Source: Streptomyces sp. NBC_01446
Lineage (GTDB): Bacteria; Actinomycetota; Actinomycetes; Streptomycetales; Streptomycetaceae
Direction of reading: 5' to 3'
NCBI RefSeq assembly: GCF_026340095.1
Contig: NZ_JAPEPO010000001.1
Coordinates: 7,088,501-7,152,500, forward strand
Length of the DNA: 64,000 bases
Each line of letters opens with the position of its first letter. Within the stretch, counting starts at the first letter, position 1. The notes beneath the pieces were generated by a model. The model was not told the origin of the DNA and did not search any database. It was given only the letters and a program-made list of their open reading frames with translations. Of the stretch, positions 24,226 through 33,510 are shown one piece after another. Both the position numbers and the translations under genes were made by a program.

Positions 24226-25716
24226 TCACACCCGCGGGACCGCCAGGTACTTGTATTCGAGGAACTCCTCGATGCCTACACGGCCGCCCTCGCGGCCGAG
24301 CCCCGAGGCCTTGATGCCGCCGAAGGGTGCAGCGGGGTTGGACACGATGCCGGTGTTCAGGCCGACCATGCCGACCTCCAGAGCCTCGCTCACCCTGAAG
24401 CCGCGGTCCACGTCCTGCGTGAACAGGTAGCCGGCCAGGCCCCACGGGGTGTCATTGGCCATGCGGATGACCTCCTCTTCCGTGTCGAACGGGATGACGG
24501 GAGCCACCGGGCCGAAGATCTCCGTGGTCAGGAGGTCCGACTGTACCGAAACGTCCGAAAGGACGGTGGGGGAGTAGAAGTACCCCGCACGGTCCGGCCG
24601 GTTGCCGCCGCAGACGACCTTCGCGCCCTTGTCGACGGCGTCGTCGACGAGTTCCTGCACCTTCCGAAGGGCCTTCTCCTCCACGAGGGGCCCGACTTCG
24701 GTGCCCGGCTCCAGGCCGTCGCCCACTGCCAGCGCGTCCAGTCGGGCTGCGAGACGGCGGGCGAACTCCTCGGCGACGGGCCGCTGGGCGAAGATTCGGT
24801 TCGCGGCGGTGCAGGCCTCGCCCATGTTGCGCATCTTGGCCGCGAACGCCCCTTCGACGGCGCGGTCGAGGTCTGCGTCCTCGAAGACGATGAGGGGTGC
24901 GTTGCCGCCGAGTTCCATCGACGAGCGCATGACGTGCCGGGACGCCTGCTCGAGAAGGCGCACGCCGACCTCGGTGGATCCGGTGAAGCTGATCTTGCGG
25001 GCGATGCCACTCGACATCCACGGAGAGACCACCGAGGACGCCTTGGTCGTACACACGATGTTGAGGACGCCTGCGGGCAGTCCAGCCTCGATCAGGATGT
25101 CCGCGAGCTCCAGGGACGACAGCGGGGTGAGTGCGGCGGGCTTGAACACGATCGTGCAGCCCGCCGCGATGGCCGGCCCGATCTTGCGGGTGCCCATGGC
25201 GAGCGGAAAGTTCCACGGCGTCACGAGCACACAGGGGCCGACGGGTTCGCGCGAGACGAGGATGCGGTTCTTTCCGTCGCCAGTCGTCGTTGCGTCGCCG
25301 CCGATGCGGACGGCTTCCTCGGAGAACCAGCGGAAGAACTCGGCGGCGTACGCGACTTCGCCCTTGGCCTCGGCGAGCGGCTTGCCCATCTCCGCCGTCA
25401 TGATGAGGGCGAGCTGGTCCTGTCGCGCCATCAGGAGGTCGTATGCGCGGCGCAGGATCTCACCGCGCTCACGTGGTGCCGTCCTGGCCCAGGCGTTCTG
25501 TACCCGGCCCGCGGTTTCGATCGCACGCAGGGCGTCCTCGGGGCCGCCGTTGGCCACGGTCGCGATGACTTCCTCGGTGGCCGGGTTGACGACGTCGAAG
25601 CGGGCGCCGGACGTGGCGTCGCCCCACTGGCCGTCGATGAAGACGCCGGTGTTGACCTTGGCGATGGCCTCACGTGCCTGCTCGGAGCTGCTGGGGGCGC
25701 TGACGTTGCTGGGCAT
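24226..25716 (-). CDS. Aldehyde dehydrogenase, succinate-semialdehyde type
   Basis: NAD(P)+-dependent aldehyde dehydrogenase, 496 aa, full length. The GabD-like features are TPWNFPLAMGTRKIGPA, FTGSTEVG, catalytic Glu in MELGGNAP and catalytic Cys in NMGEACTAANR, and the C-terminal KASGLGREGG. It oxidises a semialdehyde to the acid. It is the last gene of the minus-strand catabolic run, downstream of a hairpin at 25831-25865 that may reduce read-through from the racemase gene. Confidence 0.88.
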   Translation of the reverse strand: MPSNVSAPSSSEQAREAIAKVNTGVFIDGQWGDATSGARFDVVNPATEEVIATVANGGPEDALRAIETAGRVQNAWARTAPRERGEILRRAYDLLMARQDQLALIMTAEMGKPLAEAKGEVAYAAEFFRWFSEEAVRIGGDATTTGDGKNRILVSREPVGPCVLVTPWNFPLAMGTRKIGPAIAAGCTIVFKPAALTPLSSLELADILIEAGLPAGVLNIVCTTKASSVVSPWMSSGIARKISFTGSTEVGVRLLEQASRHVMRSSMELGGNAPLIVFEDADLDRAVEGAFAAKMRNMGEACTAANRIFAQRPVAEEFARRLAARLDALAVGDGLEPGTEVGPLVEEKALRKVQELVDDAVDKGAKVVCGGNRPDRAGYFYSPTVLSDVSVQSDLLTTEIFGPVAPVIPFDTEEEVIRMANDTPWGLAGYLFTQDVDRGFRVSEALEVGMVGLNTGIVSNPAAPFGGIKASGLGREGGRVGIEEFLEYKYLAVPRV

Positions 25717-25830
25717 GACAGTCCTTCAGTTCCCTTGGTGTGTCGGTCTCTGGACGGTGGAAGCCGGGGCGCTGGCCGTGGTCGTGCTCGGGCGGTCGTT
25801 GTCCCGGACGGACAAGTGGGAGCCGATACG

Positions 25831-25865
25831 CCGCAGCACAGGGCCATGTGAGCCCTGTGCTGCGG
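25831..25865. terminator. Hairpin between racemase-like and aldehyde dehydrogenase genes
   Basis: Perfect 14-base arms (25831-25844, 25852-25865) with a 7-base loop, 12 bases past the racemase stop on the minus strand. It is an intrinsic terminator or attenuator inside the run. Confidence 0.7.
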
Positions 25866-25876
25866 TACGGACGGGT

Positions 25877-26560
25877 TCAGGCCGTCTGCTTCTGCAGCAC
25901 ACGCACCGCGTCCTCTGCTCCACTGCGCGGGCTGCAGAGCACCGGCTTGCCGACTGCCTCGGCGATCACGGGGGCCAGCCGTGCCATGGAGGCCTGGGCC
26001 AGCACGATCGCGTCGACCTCCGCGGCGAGCTTTCGGGCCCCGTCGAGCACCATCGCGTCGTGGCGGTCGCGGTCACCGGACATGAGTACGGAGAAGGCCC
26101 CCTCGGAAAGAGCCTCCTTCACGGTGATGTCGCGACCGGCCGCCTGGGCCTTCTCCTTGACGAGGGCGCAGGTCGGCGGCAGCGTCGTGGGGACCGTCGC
26201 CAGGACGCCGATGGTGTCCGCGGTCTCGACCGCCGACGCGGTCATCGCGTCGTCAATCTTGACGATCGGGACGGACACCAGGCGTCGTGCCACGTCGATG
26301 GCCGGGCCGAGCGAGGAGCAGGCGGAGAAGATGACATCGGCCCCCGCGTTCTCCGCGGCCTGGGCCAGGTGCACCATGCGCTGCGTGCTGGCGGGTGAGA
26401 CCTCACCGTCGTGCATGACGGTCGCGAGCACGTCGCTGTCGACGAAGTGCATGACCTTGGCGTCCGGGGCGAGTTCCGCGAGGTAGTCGTTGATGACCGG
26501 CTCGACGTTGACGAACACCAGGCTGGTGTGCAGGACGGCGATCTTGGGGGTGGTGGACAT
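25877..26560 (-). CDS. Asp/Glu/hydantoin racemase family protein
   Basis: 227 aa. The fold is shown by two half-sites: FSACSSLGP with the first Cys (residue about 81) and GKPVLCSPRSG with the second Cys near residue 210. Family members include Asp/Glu racemases, maleate isomerase and arylmalonate decarboxylase, all using paired Cys for proton transfer. In this sugar-acid context an isomerase or racemase step on a hydroxy or dicarboxylic acid is likelier than amino-acid racemisation. The next gene of the run ends 81 bases upstream. Confidence 0.8.
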   Translation of the reverse strand: MSTTPKIAVLHTSLVFVNVEPVINDYLAELAPDAKVMHFVDSDVLATVMHDGEVSPASTQRMVHLAQAAENAGADVIFSACSSLGPAIDVARRLVSVPIVKIDDAMTASAVETADTIGVLATVPTTLPPTCALVKEKAQAAGRDITVKEALSEGAFSVLMSGDRDRHDAMVLDGARKLAAEVDAIVLAQASMARLAPVIAEAVGKPVLCSPRSGAEDAVRVLQKQTA

Positions 26561-26641
26561 GGTGGCTCCTTATTACAGGGGGTGGTGCATCGGCCCGGGT
26601 GCTGAGAACGGCACGAGGGCGCGGGACAGTTGGTGCTGAGG

Positions 26642-27505
26642 TCAGGCGATTCCCTCATCGGCGTGCGGGCTGAGACGGCCGATGATCTCCAGGGCGGTGT
26701 CCCGGACCGCGTCGCGGCCCGCCGCCCATACGGAGACGACGTCGGATCCGGGCGGCGCCGACGGGAGGGTCGCGTGGACGGCCTCCAGATAGGCGCGGCG
26801 CAGTTCGGCGTTGACGTTGACCTTGGCGACGCCGCGCGCGAGAGCGCCCTGCAGTTCCTCGACGGGCAGACCGCTGGCGCCGTGCAGGACGAGCGGGACC
26901 GGTACGGCCTCGTGGAGGGCGGCGAGCCGCTCCAGGTCCAGGTGGACCGGGTCCTTGGTGAAGCCATGGACGTTGCCGACGGCGACGGCGAGTGCGTCCA
27001 CGCCCGTCGCGGCCACGAATTCGGCCGCCTGCTGAGGATCGGTCATCGTCGCGGACTGCGCGACGGCGTCGGTGGAGACGTCCTCGTCGCCCGCCAGGGC
27101 TCCGAGTTCGGCCTCCACCCAGGCTCCGTGGTCGCGAGCCCGTCGGGCCGCCTCCTTCGTCAGCGCGATGTTCTCGGCGAACGGCAGGTGTGAGCCATCG
27201 ACCATGACGGAGGTGTAGCCCGCCTCAAGACAGGCGGTGATCTCGTCCAGGTCCCGGCTGTGATCGAGGTGCACACCCAGGTGGGCGGCGGAGCGCCCGG
27301 CCGCGTCCAGCGCCAACCGCATCAGTGCGTCGCGCCCGGCGTGCTTGAAGGGGCTGGAACCCGCTTGGAGCAGGACGGGCCGGCCCGCTGCCTCCGCGGC
27401 GGCCGTGATGCCCTGGACCGTCTCCAGGTTGTAGGCGACGAACCCGGGCAGGGCGTGACCGGCGGCCGCGGCCTCCTTCAGGGCATCGGTTCCGTGCAAC
27501 AACAT
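26642..27505 (-). CDS. Class II fructose-bisphosphate aldolase family protein
   Basis: Zinc-dependent aldolase of the FbaA/KbaY/GatY family, 287 aa. Metal ligands are His in GVHLDHSRD, with Glu in EAELG, His in NVHGF and His in VLHGASGLP. It probably splits a phosphorylated sugar acid or ketose. It overlaps the DUF1537 kinase stop (ATGA), so kinase and aldolase are made together, which suggests kinase product feeds aldolase. Confidence 0.87.
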   Translation of the reverse strand: MLLHGTDALKEAAAAGHALPGFVAYNLETVQGITAAAEAAGRPVLLQAGSSPFKHAGRDALMRLALDAAGRSAAHLGVHLDHSRDLDEITACLEAGYTSVMVDGSHLPFAENIALTKEAARRARDHGAWVEAELGALAGDEDVSTDAVAQSATMTDPQQAAEFVAATGVDALAVAVGNVHGFTKDPVHLDLERLAALHEAVPVPLVLHGASGLPVEELQGALARGVAKVNVNAELRRAYLEAVHATLPSAPPGSDVVSVWAAGRDAVRDTALEIIGRLSPHADEGIA

Positions 27506-28953
27506 CAGGCACTCCTCAGCAGGTCGAGGGCGTCGGCGAGCGCGTCGATGCCCCCGACGTTCCCGGCGAAGACGATGTAGGGGATGCCGGTGGCGGGGCC
27601 GTCCACGGGCTCCCAGAGCGAGACGATGCCGGGCAGCAACGTGCCCCGGGCCCAGGCGCGGCGGATCTCCAGCCCATGGGTGGCGGTGTCGCTGGAGGTG
27701 ATACCGCCCTTCGCGACGACGAAGGCGGGCCGACGGGTGGCGTTGACCTGACGGACGGCCTCCACAAGTGCGGCGGAGACCCGGCGGGAGATCGACAGGC
27801 TGTCGTCCGCGTCGGCACCGGTCACCAGCGTGCGGGAGGTGCTGATCACGGCGTCGGCCGAATCAAGCGCGGCGGCGGCTGCGGCCGCGACCTCGGCGAT
27901 GTGCGCGTCACGCCGCTCCTCGTCGAGCAGGAGGGCCACGTCCAGCTCGTACTCGGCGATCCCGCCGCGTTCGCGCAACCGGTCCAACTGCTGGGTTGTG
28001 AGCGTGACATGGGACCCGACGACGATGAGACCGTGCGGCGCGTCCCCGCGCAGCGGGCGCAGTTCATCGGAGGTGAGCGGTGCCCGCGCCGCTTGTCCGG
28101 CGCGGGCCCTGACGAAGGAAGGGCCGACCCGGTACAGCAGTCGTGTGCCGTTCTCCTCCGCTTGGGCGAGGGCCAGGGCGAGCACCCGAAGGTCGTCGTC
28201 GCACACCGCGTCGACCACGGCCGGGCGTCCGTCGCGCAGCGAGGACAGCAGCCGCCCCGTGTGCTCCGGACCTCCACGTCGCAGATCGTCGAGGGTGACG
28301 CGTAGCACCTGGTCCGCGAGCACGCGTCCGCCGGTCTTCTCCTCGACCCACTCCGGCAGCTTCGAGCTGCGGTAGCCGAAGGTGGCGTCGCGGGCGAACT
28401 CGCTTTCTCCGACCGGGAGCAGCCCGCCGGTCGTCCGCATCCAGTGGCCGGAGTCGACCGTCAGCCGCCCCGCCTCGATGTAGGCGGGAACCAGTACCAC
28501 TCCGTCCGGAGTACCGGCGCCCAGATGTGTCAGCGTCTCGGCGAGGACATCGGTCTCCAGCGGGAAGTGGCCGCGCAGTGTCGAGTCACTACGGCTGGCC
28601 AGGACATACGTGGTGCCCTCTGCTGCCGACGCCACGTGCAGGGCGCGGACCACCTCGCGGTTGCGGGCGGCGGCGTCCTCGGGGGACAGGCTGCGGGTGT
28701 TGGTGAGGACGAAGAAGGCGGCGCTGTCCTGGCGCAACGCCCAGCGCAGGTCGTCCACCGTCCAGGACGTCAGGACGGGTACATCGGCGACCGTCTGGGT
28801 GCCGGTCGGATCGTCGTCGAGGACGACGAGTCGCGAGCCGCCGGAGATGCGGGCGGCCACTTCCGCGGCGCTCACCTCGCGGACCGGCGGGAGCGCGTCG
28901 AGCACGTCGGCCTCGGGAACGGGCCGCGTCTGGGCATGGAGGGGTGGGGGCAT
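27505..28953 (-). CDS. Four-carbon acid sugar kinase family protein (DUF1537)
   Basis: 482 aa. The N-terminal substrate domain has VVLDDDPTGTQTVADVPVL and LTNTRSL; RSDSTLRGHF is the strongly conserved substrate motif. The C-terminal nucleotide domain has VVAKGGITSSDTATHGL and YIVFAGNVGG. Characterised members phosphorylate erythronate, threonate or 3-oxotetronate with ATP. Most have an AraD-type aldolase or PdxA2 partner; here the partner is an FBA-type aldolase. It lies 156 bases downstream of the cupin gene on the same strand, with a hairpin between. Confidence 0.88.
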   Translation of the reverse strand: MPPPLHAQTRPVPEADVLDALPPVREVSAAEVAARISGGSRLVVLDDDPTGTQTVADVPVLTSWTVDDLRWALRQDSAAFFVLTNTRSLSPEDAAARNREVVRALHVASAAEGTTYVLASRSDSTLRGHFPLETDVLAETLTHLGAGTPDGVVLVPAYIEAGRLTVDSGHWMRTTGGLLPVGESEFARDATFGYRSSKLPEWVEEKTGGRVLADQVLRVTLDDLRRGGPEHTGRLLSSLRDGRPAVVDAVCDDDLRVLALALAQAEENGTRLLYRVGPSFVRARAGQAARAPLTSDELRPLRGDAPHGLIVVGSHVTLTTQQLDRLRERGGIAEYELDVALLLDEERRDAHIAEVAAAAAAALDSADAVISTSRTLVTGADADDSLSISRRVSAALVEAVRQVNATRRPAFVVAKGGITSSDTATHGLEIRRAWARGTLLPGIVSLWEPVDGPATGIPYIVFAGNVGGIDALADALDLLRSA

Positions 28954-29063
28954 GGTGAATCCCTGACCTGCTGCGAGTAGTTGAGGTGATGTCAGTGGGC
29001 GTCACGAATTGACGGAACCCCGGCGTGGCAGGCGTCGCGGGGTCCGGCCCAGTGGGTGACTCC

Positions 29064-29103
29064 CGCGGGGCAACGCGGAGCCGTGGCTGCGTGTTGCCCC
29101 GCG
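29064..29103. terminator. Hairpin after cupin gene
   Basis: Eleven-base perfect arms (CGCGGGGCAAC and GTTGCCCCGCG) with an 18-base spacer, starting 6 bases after the stop of the minus-strand cupin gene. It could end the cupin transcript or lower expression of the kinase and later genes. Confidence 0.6.
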
Positions 29104-29109
29104 ATGGGT

Positions 29110-29949
29110 TCAGAACGTGTGCAGCACCATGCGCAGGAACTCGGCGGGCTCCGTGGCCTCGACCGCCACCGGGCCTTCGTTGGCCAGGAATTCGTACCCG
29201 GTCTCGGGCCCGTACTCGCTGCCCCCGGCGGTCACCCTGCCCTTGGTCTGGAACAGGATCTCGATGGAGTCGAACCGGCCCGCCCGGTAGACCGCGCCGG
29301 CGTCGAGGCGTACGAACCCGATGCGCAGGTCGCGTTCCGTGAAGCGGCCCAGCCACTTCTCCTCGACGCCCGTGTCGTCGCTCTTCTGCCAGTCGTAGGC
29401 CTCCGGGTCCATCGCGATGACATCGGTGTAGCGCGGAGCCGCGAACCGCAGCGCGCCGCCCGTGGCGTGCTCGAAGATCGCTTCGGAGCCGTCCTTGCTC
29501 TGGGCCACGCCGTTGTCGTCGGTGTAGTGGTACAGGCCCTTCTTGAACTCGCCGACCTTGTTCAGCTCGGCGTTCACCGCCTCGCGCCGCGCGACGCTCA
29601 GGTAGCCCTGGCCGCTCGCGCCACCGCACTGCAGCACCATCGTGCGCAGGCCTTCGGCGCGCTCCTGGGGGCCGTAGTGGACGCTCTCGGGGAAGTACCC
29701 GACCCAGCCCTCCTTGAGCACCTCGGTCTCCGTGTAGGGCAGCTCGCCCTGGATGACATAGCGGATCTGGTCGAAGTTGTGCCGGTGGCGCGGGGTCCGC
29801 CAGCCGCCGCCGCCCGTGAGGCCCATGTTCAGGTCGAAGTTGTTCGGCGAGTCGTCCTCGCCGAACAGCAGGTGCTTCTGGTCGAGCTTCCCCTCACGCA
29901 TGGTTCCGACCTGCTCGATGTCGGTGTCGGATGCCTTGCCTACACGCAT
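29110..29949 (-). CDS. Cupin domain protein
   Basis: 279 aa. Cupin motif 1 is WRTPRHRHNFDQIRYVIQGEL (three His/Glu metal ligands), and a second cupin-like segment lies near residues 215-260 (IEILFQTKGRVTAGGSEYGPETGYEF), so it may be a bicupin. ATG 29949 has GGAG 7 bases upstream; ATG 29973 lies upstream of this ribosome site and is less likely. It is first in the minus-strand run, with IclR-type operator 2 at 30075 about 125 bases upstream. Role unknown: a metal-dependent isomerase or dioxygenase is possible. Confidence 0.8.
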   Translation of the reverse strand: MRVGKASDTDIEQVGTMREGKLDQKHLLFGEDDSPNNFDLNMGLTGGGGWRTPRHRHNFDQIRYVIQGELPYTETEVLKEGWVGYFPESVHYGPQERAEGLRTMVLQCGGASGQGYLSVARREAVNAELNKVGEFKKGLYHYTDDNGVAQSKDGSEAIFEHATGGALRFAAPRYTDVIAMDPEAYDWQKSDDTGVEEKWLGRFTERDLRIGFVRLDAGAVYRAGRFDSIEILFQTKGRVTAGGSEYGPETGYEFLANEGPVAVEATEPAEFLRMVLHTF

Positions 29950-30074
29950 CTGAAGCTCCTTCGAAGAATCCATCACTGAGTCAATGTCGCCCGGCGGCGA
30001 GAGCCGATGAGTCGGGGCGCTGGGCCGGCCCGGTGTCGTCCTGCGGTGGAGCAGGGAGGGCCGCCGTTTCCATT

Positions 30075-30103
30075 GACGATATCCCACATGGCGGGATACT
30101 GTC
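30075..30103 (+). promoter_or_regulatory. IclR-type operator 2
   Basis: GACGATATCCC, 7 bases, GGGATACTGTC, the best palindrome of the four. It lies in the divergent gap between the cupin gene (29949) and the SDR (30248), so one site can control both operons. Confidence 0.75.
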
Positions 30104-30247
30104 CATGGGTCATCAGGGGTTACTACCCCGGTGCTCACGGGTGAGGCTCACGCGAATACGCGGCGCCACCCGCTTATCAGCCCTGCATTCGCAGCCACAT
30201 TCCCCGCCGCATTCCGATCGCGAAGCGCGACGCCAGGAGGACTGACC

Positions 30248-31072
30248 ATGACGACAACACCCTTGACCCACGCCCCACATGACTCCGGAGTGCCGGCGTC
30301 GGCGCGAGACTTCAGCGTGGCGGAGCGGGTGGTGATCGTGACCGGCGCCGCCCAGGGCATCGGCCGGGAGCTGGCGCGCCAGTTCGCCGCGGCCGGAGCC
30401 TTCGCCGTGGTGGCCGACCTCGACCTCGGCAAGGCGGAGACCGTCGTCAAGGAGATTCACGAGGCCGGCGGGACCGGCCTGGCCGTCCAGGTCGACGTGG
30501 CCGACGAGTCATCGGTGACAGCCATGGTCGACACCGTCATCGACCGGTGGGGCCGGATCGACGTACTGATTAACAACGCGTCGGTCTTCGCGACCATCGA
30601 GAAGGGCCCGTTCGACGAGATCCCCCTCGCGCAGTGGGAGCAGGTGCTGAAGGTCAACGTCACCGGAACCTACCTGTGCGTGCGGGCGGTGGCTGCACAC
30701 ATGCGCACGGCCGGCTTCGGCCGCATCGTCAACGTCTCGTCCGACGCGGTGACTCGAGGCACCGTCAACTACCTGCACTACGTCACGTCCAAGTCGGCGA
30801 TCATCGGCATGACCAACTCGCTGGCGCGTGAACTGGGCAGCCACGGGGTCACCGTCAACTGCGTGCGCCCGGGCTCCGTCGCCACGGAAGTCGAGCGCAC
30901 CGTGAACCCCACCGTCGAGGTCCGCCAACGCGCGGCGTCACTGCAGTGCATCCCGCGCGGGATGGTGCCCACCGACCTCGTCGGCGTCATGTTCTTCCTG
31001 GCCACACCGGCCTCCGCGTTCATCACCGGACAGACGATCGCCTGCGACGGCGGCTATACCCACAGCAGCTGA
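30248..31072 (+). CDS. Short-chain dehydrogenase/reductase
   Basis: 274 aa. TGAAQGIGREL cofactor motif, INNASVF, Ser in IVNVSSDA, and YVTSK as Tyr-x-x-x-Lys; ends GQTIACDGGYTHSS. ATG 30248 has AGGAGG 7 bases upstream; the open frame from 30131 covers the promoter. First gene of the plus-strand run (SDR, aldehyde dehydrogenase, HpcH aldolase, PanE-like). It probably oxidises an alcohol of the substrate to aldehyde or ketone. Confidence 0.88.
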   Translation: MTTTPLTHAPHDSGVPASARDFSVAERVVIVTGAAQGIGRELARQFAAAGAFAVVADLDLGKAETVVKEIHEAGGTGLAVQVDVADESSVTAMVDTVIDRWGRIDVLINNASVFATIEKGPFDEIPLAQWEQVLKVNVTGTYLCVRAVAAHMRTAGFGRIVNVSSDAVTRGTVNYLHYVTSKSAIIGMTNSLARELGSHGVTVNCVRPGSVATEVERTVNPTVEVRQRAASLQCIPRGMVPTDLVGVMFFLATPASAFITGQTIACDGGYTHSS

Positions 31073-31151
31073 CCTGAGCAGTTCAAAGCGCCATCAGGCG
31101 CCCGCCAGACACCATCAGACAAGTAACACGCAGGTTGAGGAGGCCTCGCTC

Positions 31152-32603
31152 ATGAGGCAGTACCCGCACCTCTACATCGACGGTCAGTGGACCGAACCGA
31201 TCGAGCCGCGCGAAGTGGAGCTCATCGACCCCACCCGTGAAGAGGCCTTCGCCCGGGTGGCTCTGGGCAGTGCTCCTGACGCGGAGCGCGCGGTCGCCGC
31301 AGCCCGCCGCGCGTTCGACAGCTTCTCGACCACGTCGGTGGACGAGCGGATCGCGTTGATCGACCGCGTCATCGACGTATACGAGTCGCACATCGATGAG
31401 TTCTCCGAGCTGATCGCCCGCGAGGTCGGCATCCCTGTCGCCAATCGCGCCCAGGTCACGGGCCCGGCTCAGCACATGCGGGTGGCCCGCGACCTCTTGC
31501 GTGACTACCCCTTCGAATCGCGGATCGGTGGCGCCATCGTCCGCCGAGAGCCGATCGGCGTGTGCGCGCTGATCTCACCGTGGAACTGGCCGGTCCAGAC
31601 CGGCGTCATCAAGCTGATCTACGCGCTGGCCGCCGGATGCACGGTCGTGGCCAAGCCCAGCATCAACTCCGCAGCCAGCGGCGCGCTTTTGGCCCAGGTC
31701 TTGCACGAGGCGGGCGTACCCGCGGGCGTCTTCAACCTGGTCAACGGCAGGGGCCGCGACGTGGGCGACACCTTCTCCCGTCACCCGGACGTCGACATGG
31801 TCTCCTTCACCGGATCCACCGGGGCCGGCCGACAGGTCGGGGCCGCCGCCGCGGACACCGTGAAGCGCCTCTGCCTCGAACTCGGCGGCAAGTCCGCCAA
31901 CATCGTGCTGCCCGACGCCGACCTGGAACACGCCGCGCGCTGGAACATCCAGCGCTGCTTCTTCAACGCCGGCCAGTCCTGCCACGCCCCCAGCCGCATG
32001 CTGGTGCACGAGAGCCAGGTGGAACAGGTCGTGCCCTTCCTGGTCGACGAGGCCCGCCGCTTCCGCCTGGGAGACCCGCTGGAGAGCTCGACGACCATGG
32101 GGCCGGTCGTCAGCGCCGGTCAGTTCAAGTCGATCAGGGGCCACATCCAGAGCGGTCTCGACGAGGGCGCCCGACTCATCACCGGCGGCCTGGAGCGCCC
32201 TGACGGCCTGGACCGGGGCTACTTCGTGCAGCCCACGGTGTTCACCGGAGTCACCCCGGACATGATGATCGCCCGAGAAGAGGTCTTCGGCCCCGTCCTG
32301 GCCGTCCTGCCGTACGGCACCGAGGCCGAGGCCCTGAGCATCGCCAACGACTCGGTCTACGGGCTCGGCGGCTTCGTCTTCGGCGGCGACCGTACGCGCG
32401 CCCGCCGGGTGGCGAACGGCCTGCGCGCCGGACGCATCAGCTACAACGGCGCGGCCACGGACTCGTACACGCCCATGGGCGGATACAAGCAGTCCGGCAT
32501 CGGCCGCTCGATGGGTCGGTTCGGGCTTGAGGAGTACCTCGAGGTCAAGTCCGTGTACGGGTTCGAGGACGAGGCGCAGGAGCTGCCGCCTCTCTTCGGC
32601 TGA
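31152..32603 (+). CDS. Aldehyde dehydrogenase
   Basis: 483 aa. SPWNWPVQTGVIKLIYALAAG, FTGSTGAGRQV, LELGGKSANIVLPDADLE with catalytic Glu, and FNAGQSCHAPSRM with catalytic Cys. C-terminal GGYKQSGIGRSMG is normal. It follows the SDR by 79 bases and likely oxidises its aldehyde product. It is similar in form to 48552 and 37425, so the window carries a small set of related enzymes. Confidence 0.88.
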   Translation: MRQYPHLYIDGQWTEPIEPREVELIDPTREEAFARVALGSAPDAERAVAAARRAFDSFSTTSVDERIALIDRVIDVYESHIDEFSELIAREVGIPVANRAQVTGPAQHMRVARDLLRDYPFESRIGGAIVRREPIGVCALISPWNWPVQTGVIKLIYALAAGCTVVAKPSINSAASGALLAQVLHEAGVPAGVFNLVNGRGRDVGDTFSRHPDVDMVSFTGSTGAGRQVGAAAADTVKRLCLELGGKSANIVLPDADLEHAARWNIQRCFFNAGQSCHAPSRMLVHESQVEQVVPFLVDEARRFRLGDPLESSTTMGPVVSAGQFKSIRGHIQSGLDEGARLITGGLERPDGLDRGYFVQPTVFTGVTPDMMIAREEVFGPVLAVLPYGTEAEALSIANDSVYGLGGFVFGGDRTRARRVANGLRAGRISYNGAATDSYTPMGGYKQSGIGRSMGRFGLEEYLEVKSVYGFEDEAQELPPLFG

Positions 32604-32677
32604 GACACCCCCGCCGCGTTTTCAGCTGATCCCTCAAGTCGGCTGAGACACCTCCAGTCAGTCAGGAACTTCCGAAC

Positions 32678-33472
32678 ATGAACAGCGAACCCACCCCTCT
32701 GCTGCGTAATCCCGCCAAGGAGAAGCTGTCGCGGGGCGAGACGGTGTATTCGATGACCGCGCGACTTGTGCGCACGGTCGACATCGCCGCGATCGCCCAC
32801 TCCGCGGACTTCGACTCCATCTACATCGACATGGAGCACAGCCCCTTCCCCCTGGACGCCGCGAGCCAGATCTGCATGGCCTGCAACCATCTTGGTGTCA
32901 CCCCGCTCGTCCGCGTCCCCGGCCTGGATCCGTCCTTCATCGGCCGGGTCATGGACTCCGGCGCCATGGGCATCATCGTGCCCGGCGTCAATTCCGCCGA
33001 CGAGGTGCGCGCAGCGGTCCGAGCCGTCAAGCACGCACCTCTGGGGGAGCGCTCCCTGGCGGGTTCACCGCCCCAACTGCACTTCCGGTCCTACCCCGCC
33101 GACCAGACCATCCGCGCACTCGACGAGACCTCCATGGTGGTGGCGCAGATCGAGACCCGTGCCGGTCTGGACGCGGTGGAGGCGATCGCCGCGGTGGAGG
33201 GCGTGGACGTGCTCCTCGTGGGTGCGAACGACCTCAGCCTCGAGCTGGGCATCCCGGGGCAGATGGACCACCCCGAGCTGCACAAGGCGTACCTGCGCAT
33301 CATCGAGGCCTGCCGCGTGTACGGAAAGACCGCGGGCGTCGGCGGTCTCGGCGGGCGTCCGGACCTGATCCGCCAGTACCTGGACCTCGGTGCCGGCTAT
33401 GTCTCCACCGGCAATGACATCTCTTTCCTCAGCTCTGCCGCGGCCCAAAAGCGCCAGCAGTTCGACGACTGA
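32678..33472 (+). CDS. HpcH/HpaI aldolase/citrate lyase family protein
   Basis: 264 aa. Typical HpcH barrel: IYIDMEHSP, GIIVPGVNSADE, QIETRAGLD (metal Glu) and GANDLS (metal Asp). Characterised relatives split 4-hydroxy-2-oxo acids to pyruvate and an aldehyde. The usual substrate-determining region is intact. It could give the pyruvate that the run yields. ATG 32678, with no strong ribosome site. Confidence 0.87.
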   Translation: MNSEPTPLLRNPAKEKLSRGETVYSMTARLVRTVDIAAIAHSADFDSIYIDMEHSPFPLDAASQICMACNHLGVTPLVRVPGLDPSFIGRVMDSGAMGIIVPGVNSADEVRAAVRAVKHAPLGERSLAGSPPQLHFRSYPADQTIRALDETSMVVAQIETRAGLDAVEAIAAVEGVDVLLVGANDLSLELGIPGQMDHPELHKAYLRIIEACRVYGKTAGVGGLGGRPDLIRQYLDLGAGYVSTGNDISFLSSAAAQKRQQFDD

Positions 33473-33510
33473 CCGGCCGACCCATCACGTAGCAGAGAGC
33501 GGGAGCACAC

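Noticed and set aside
32600..32660. Repeat of GGCTGAGACACC at two places after the aldehyde dehydrogenase
   Set aside because: Only about 12 bases, one copy overlapping the stop codon; too short to call a mobile or regulatory repeat.
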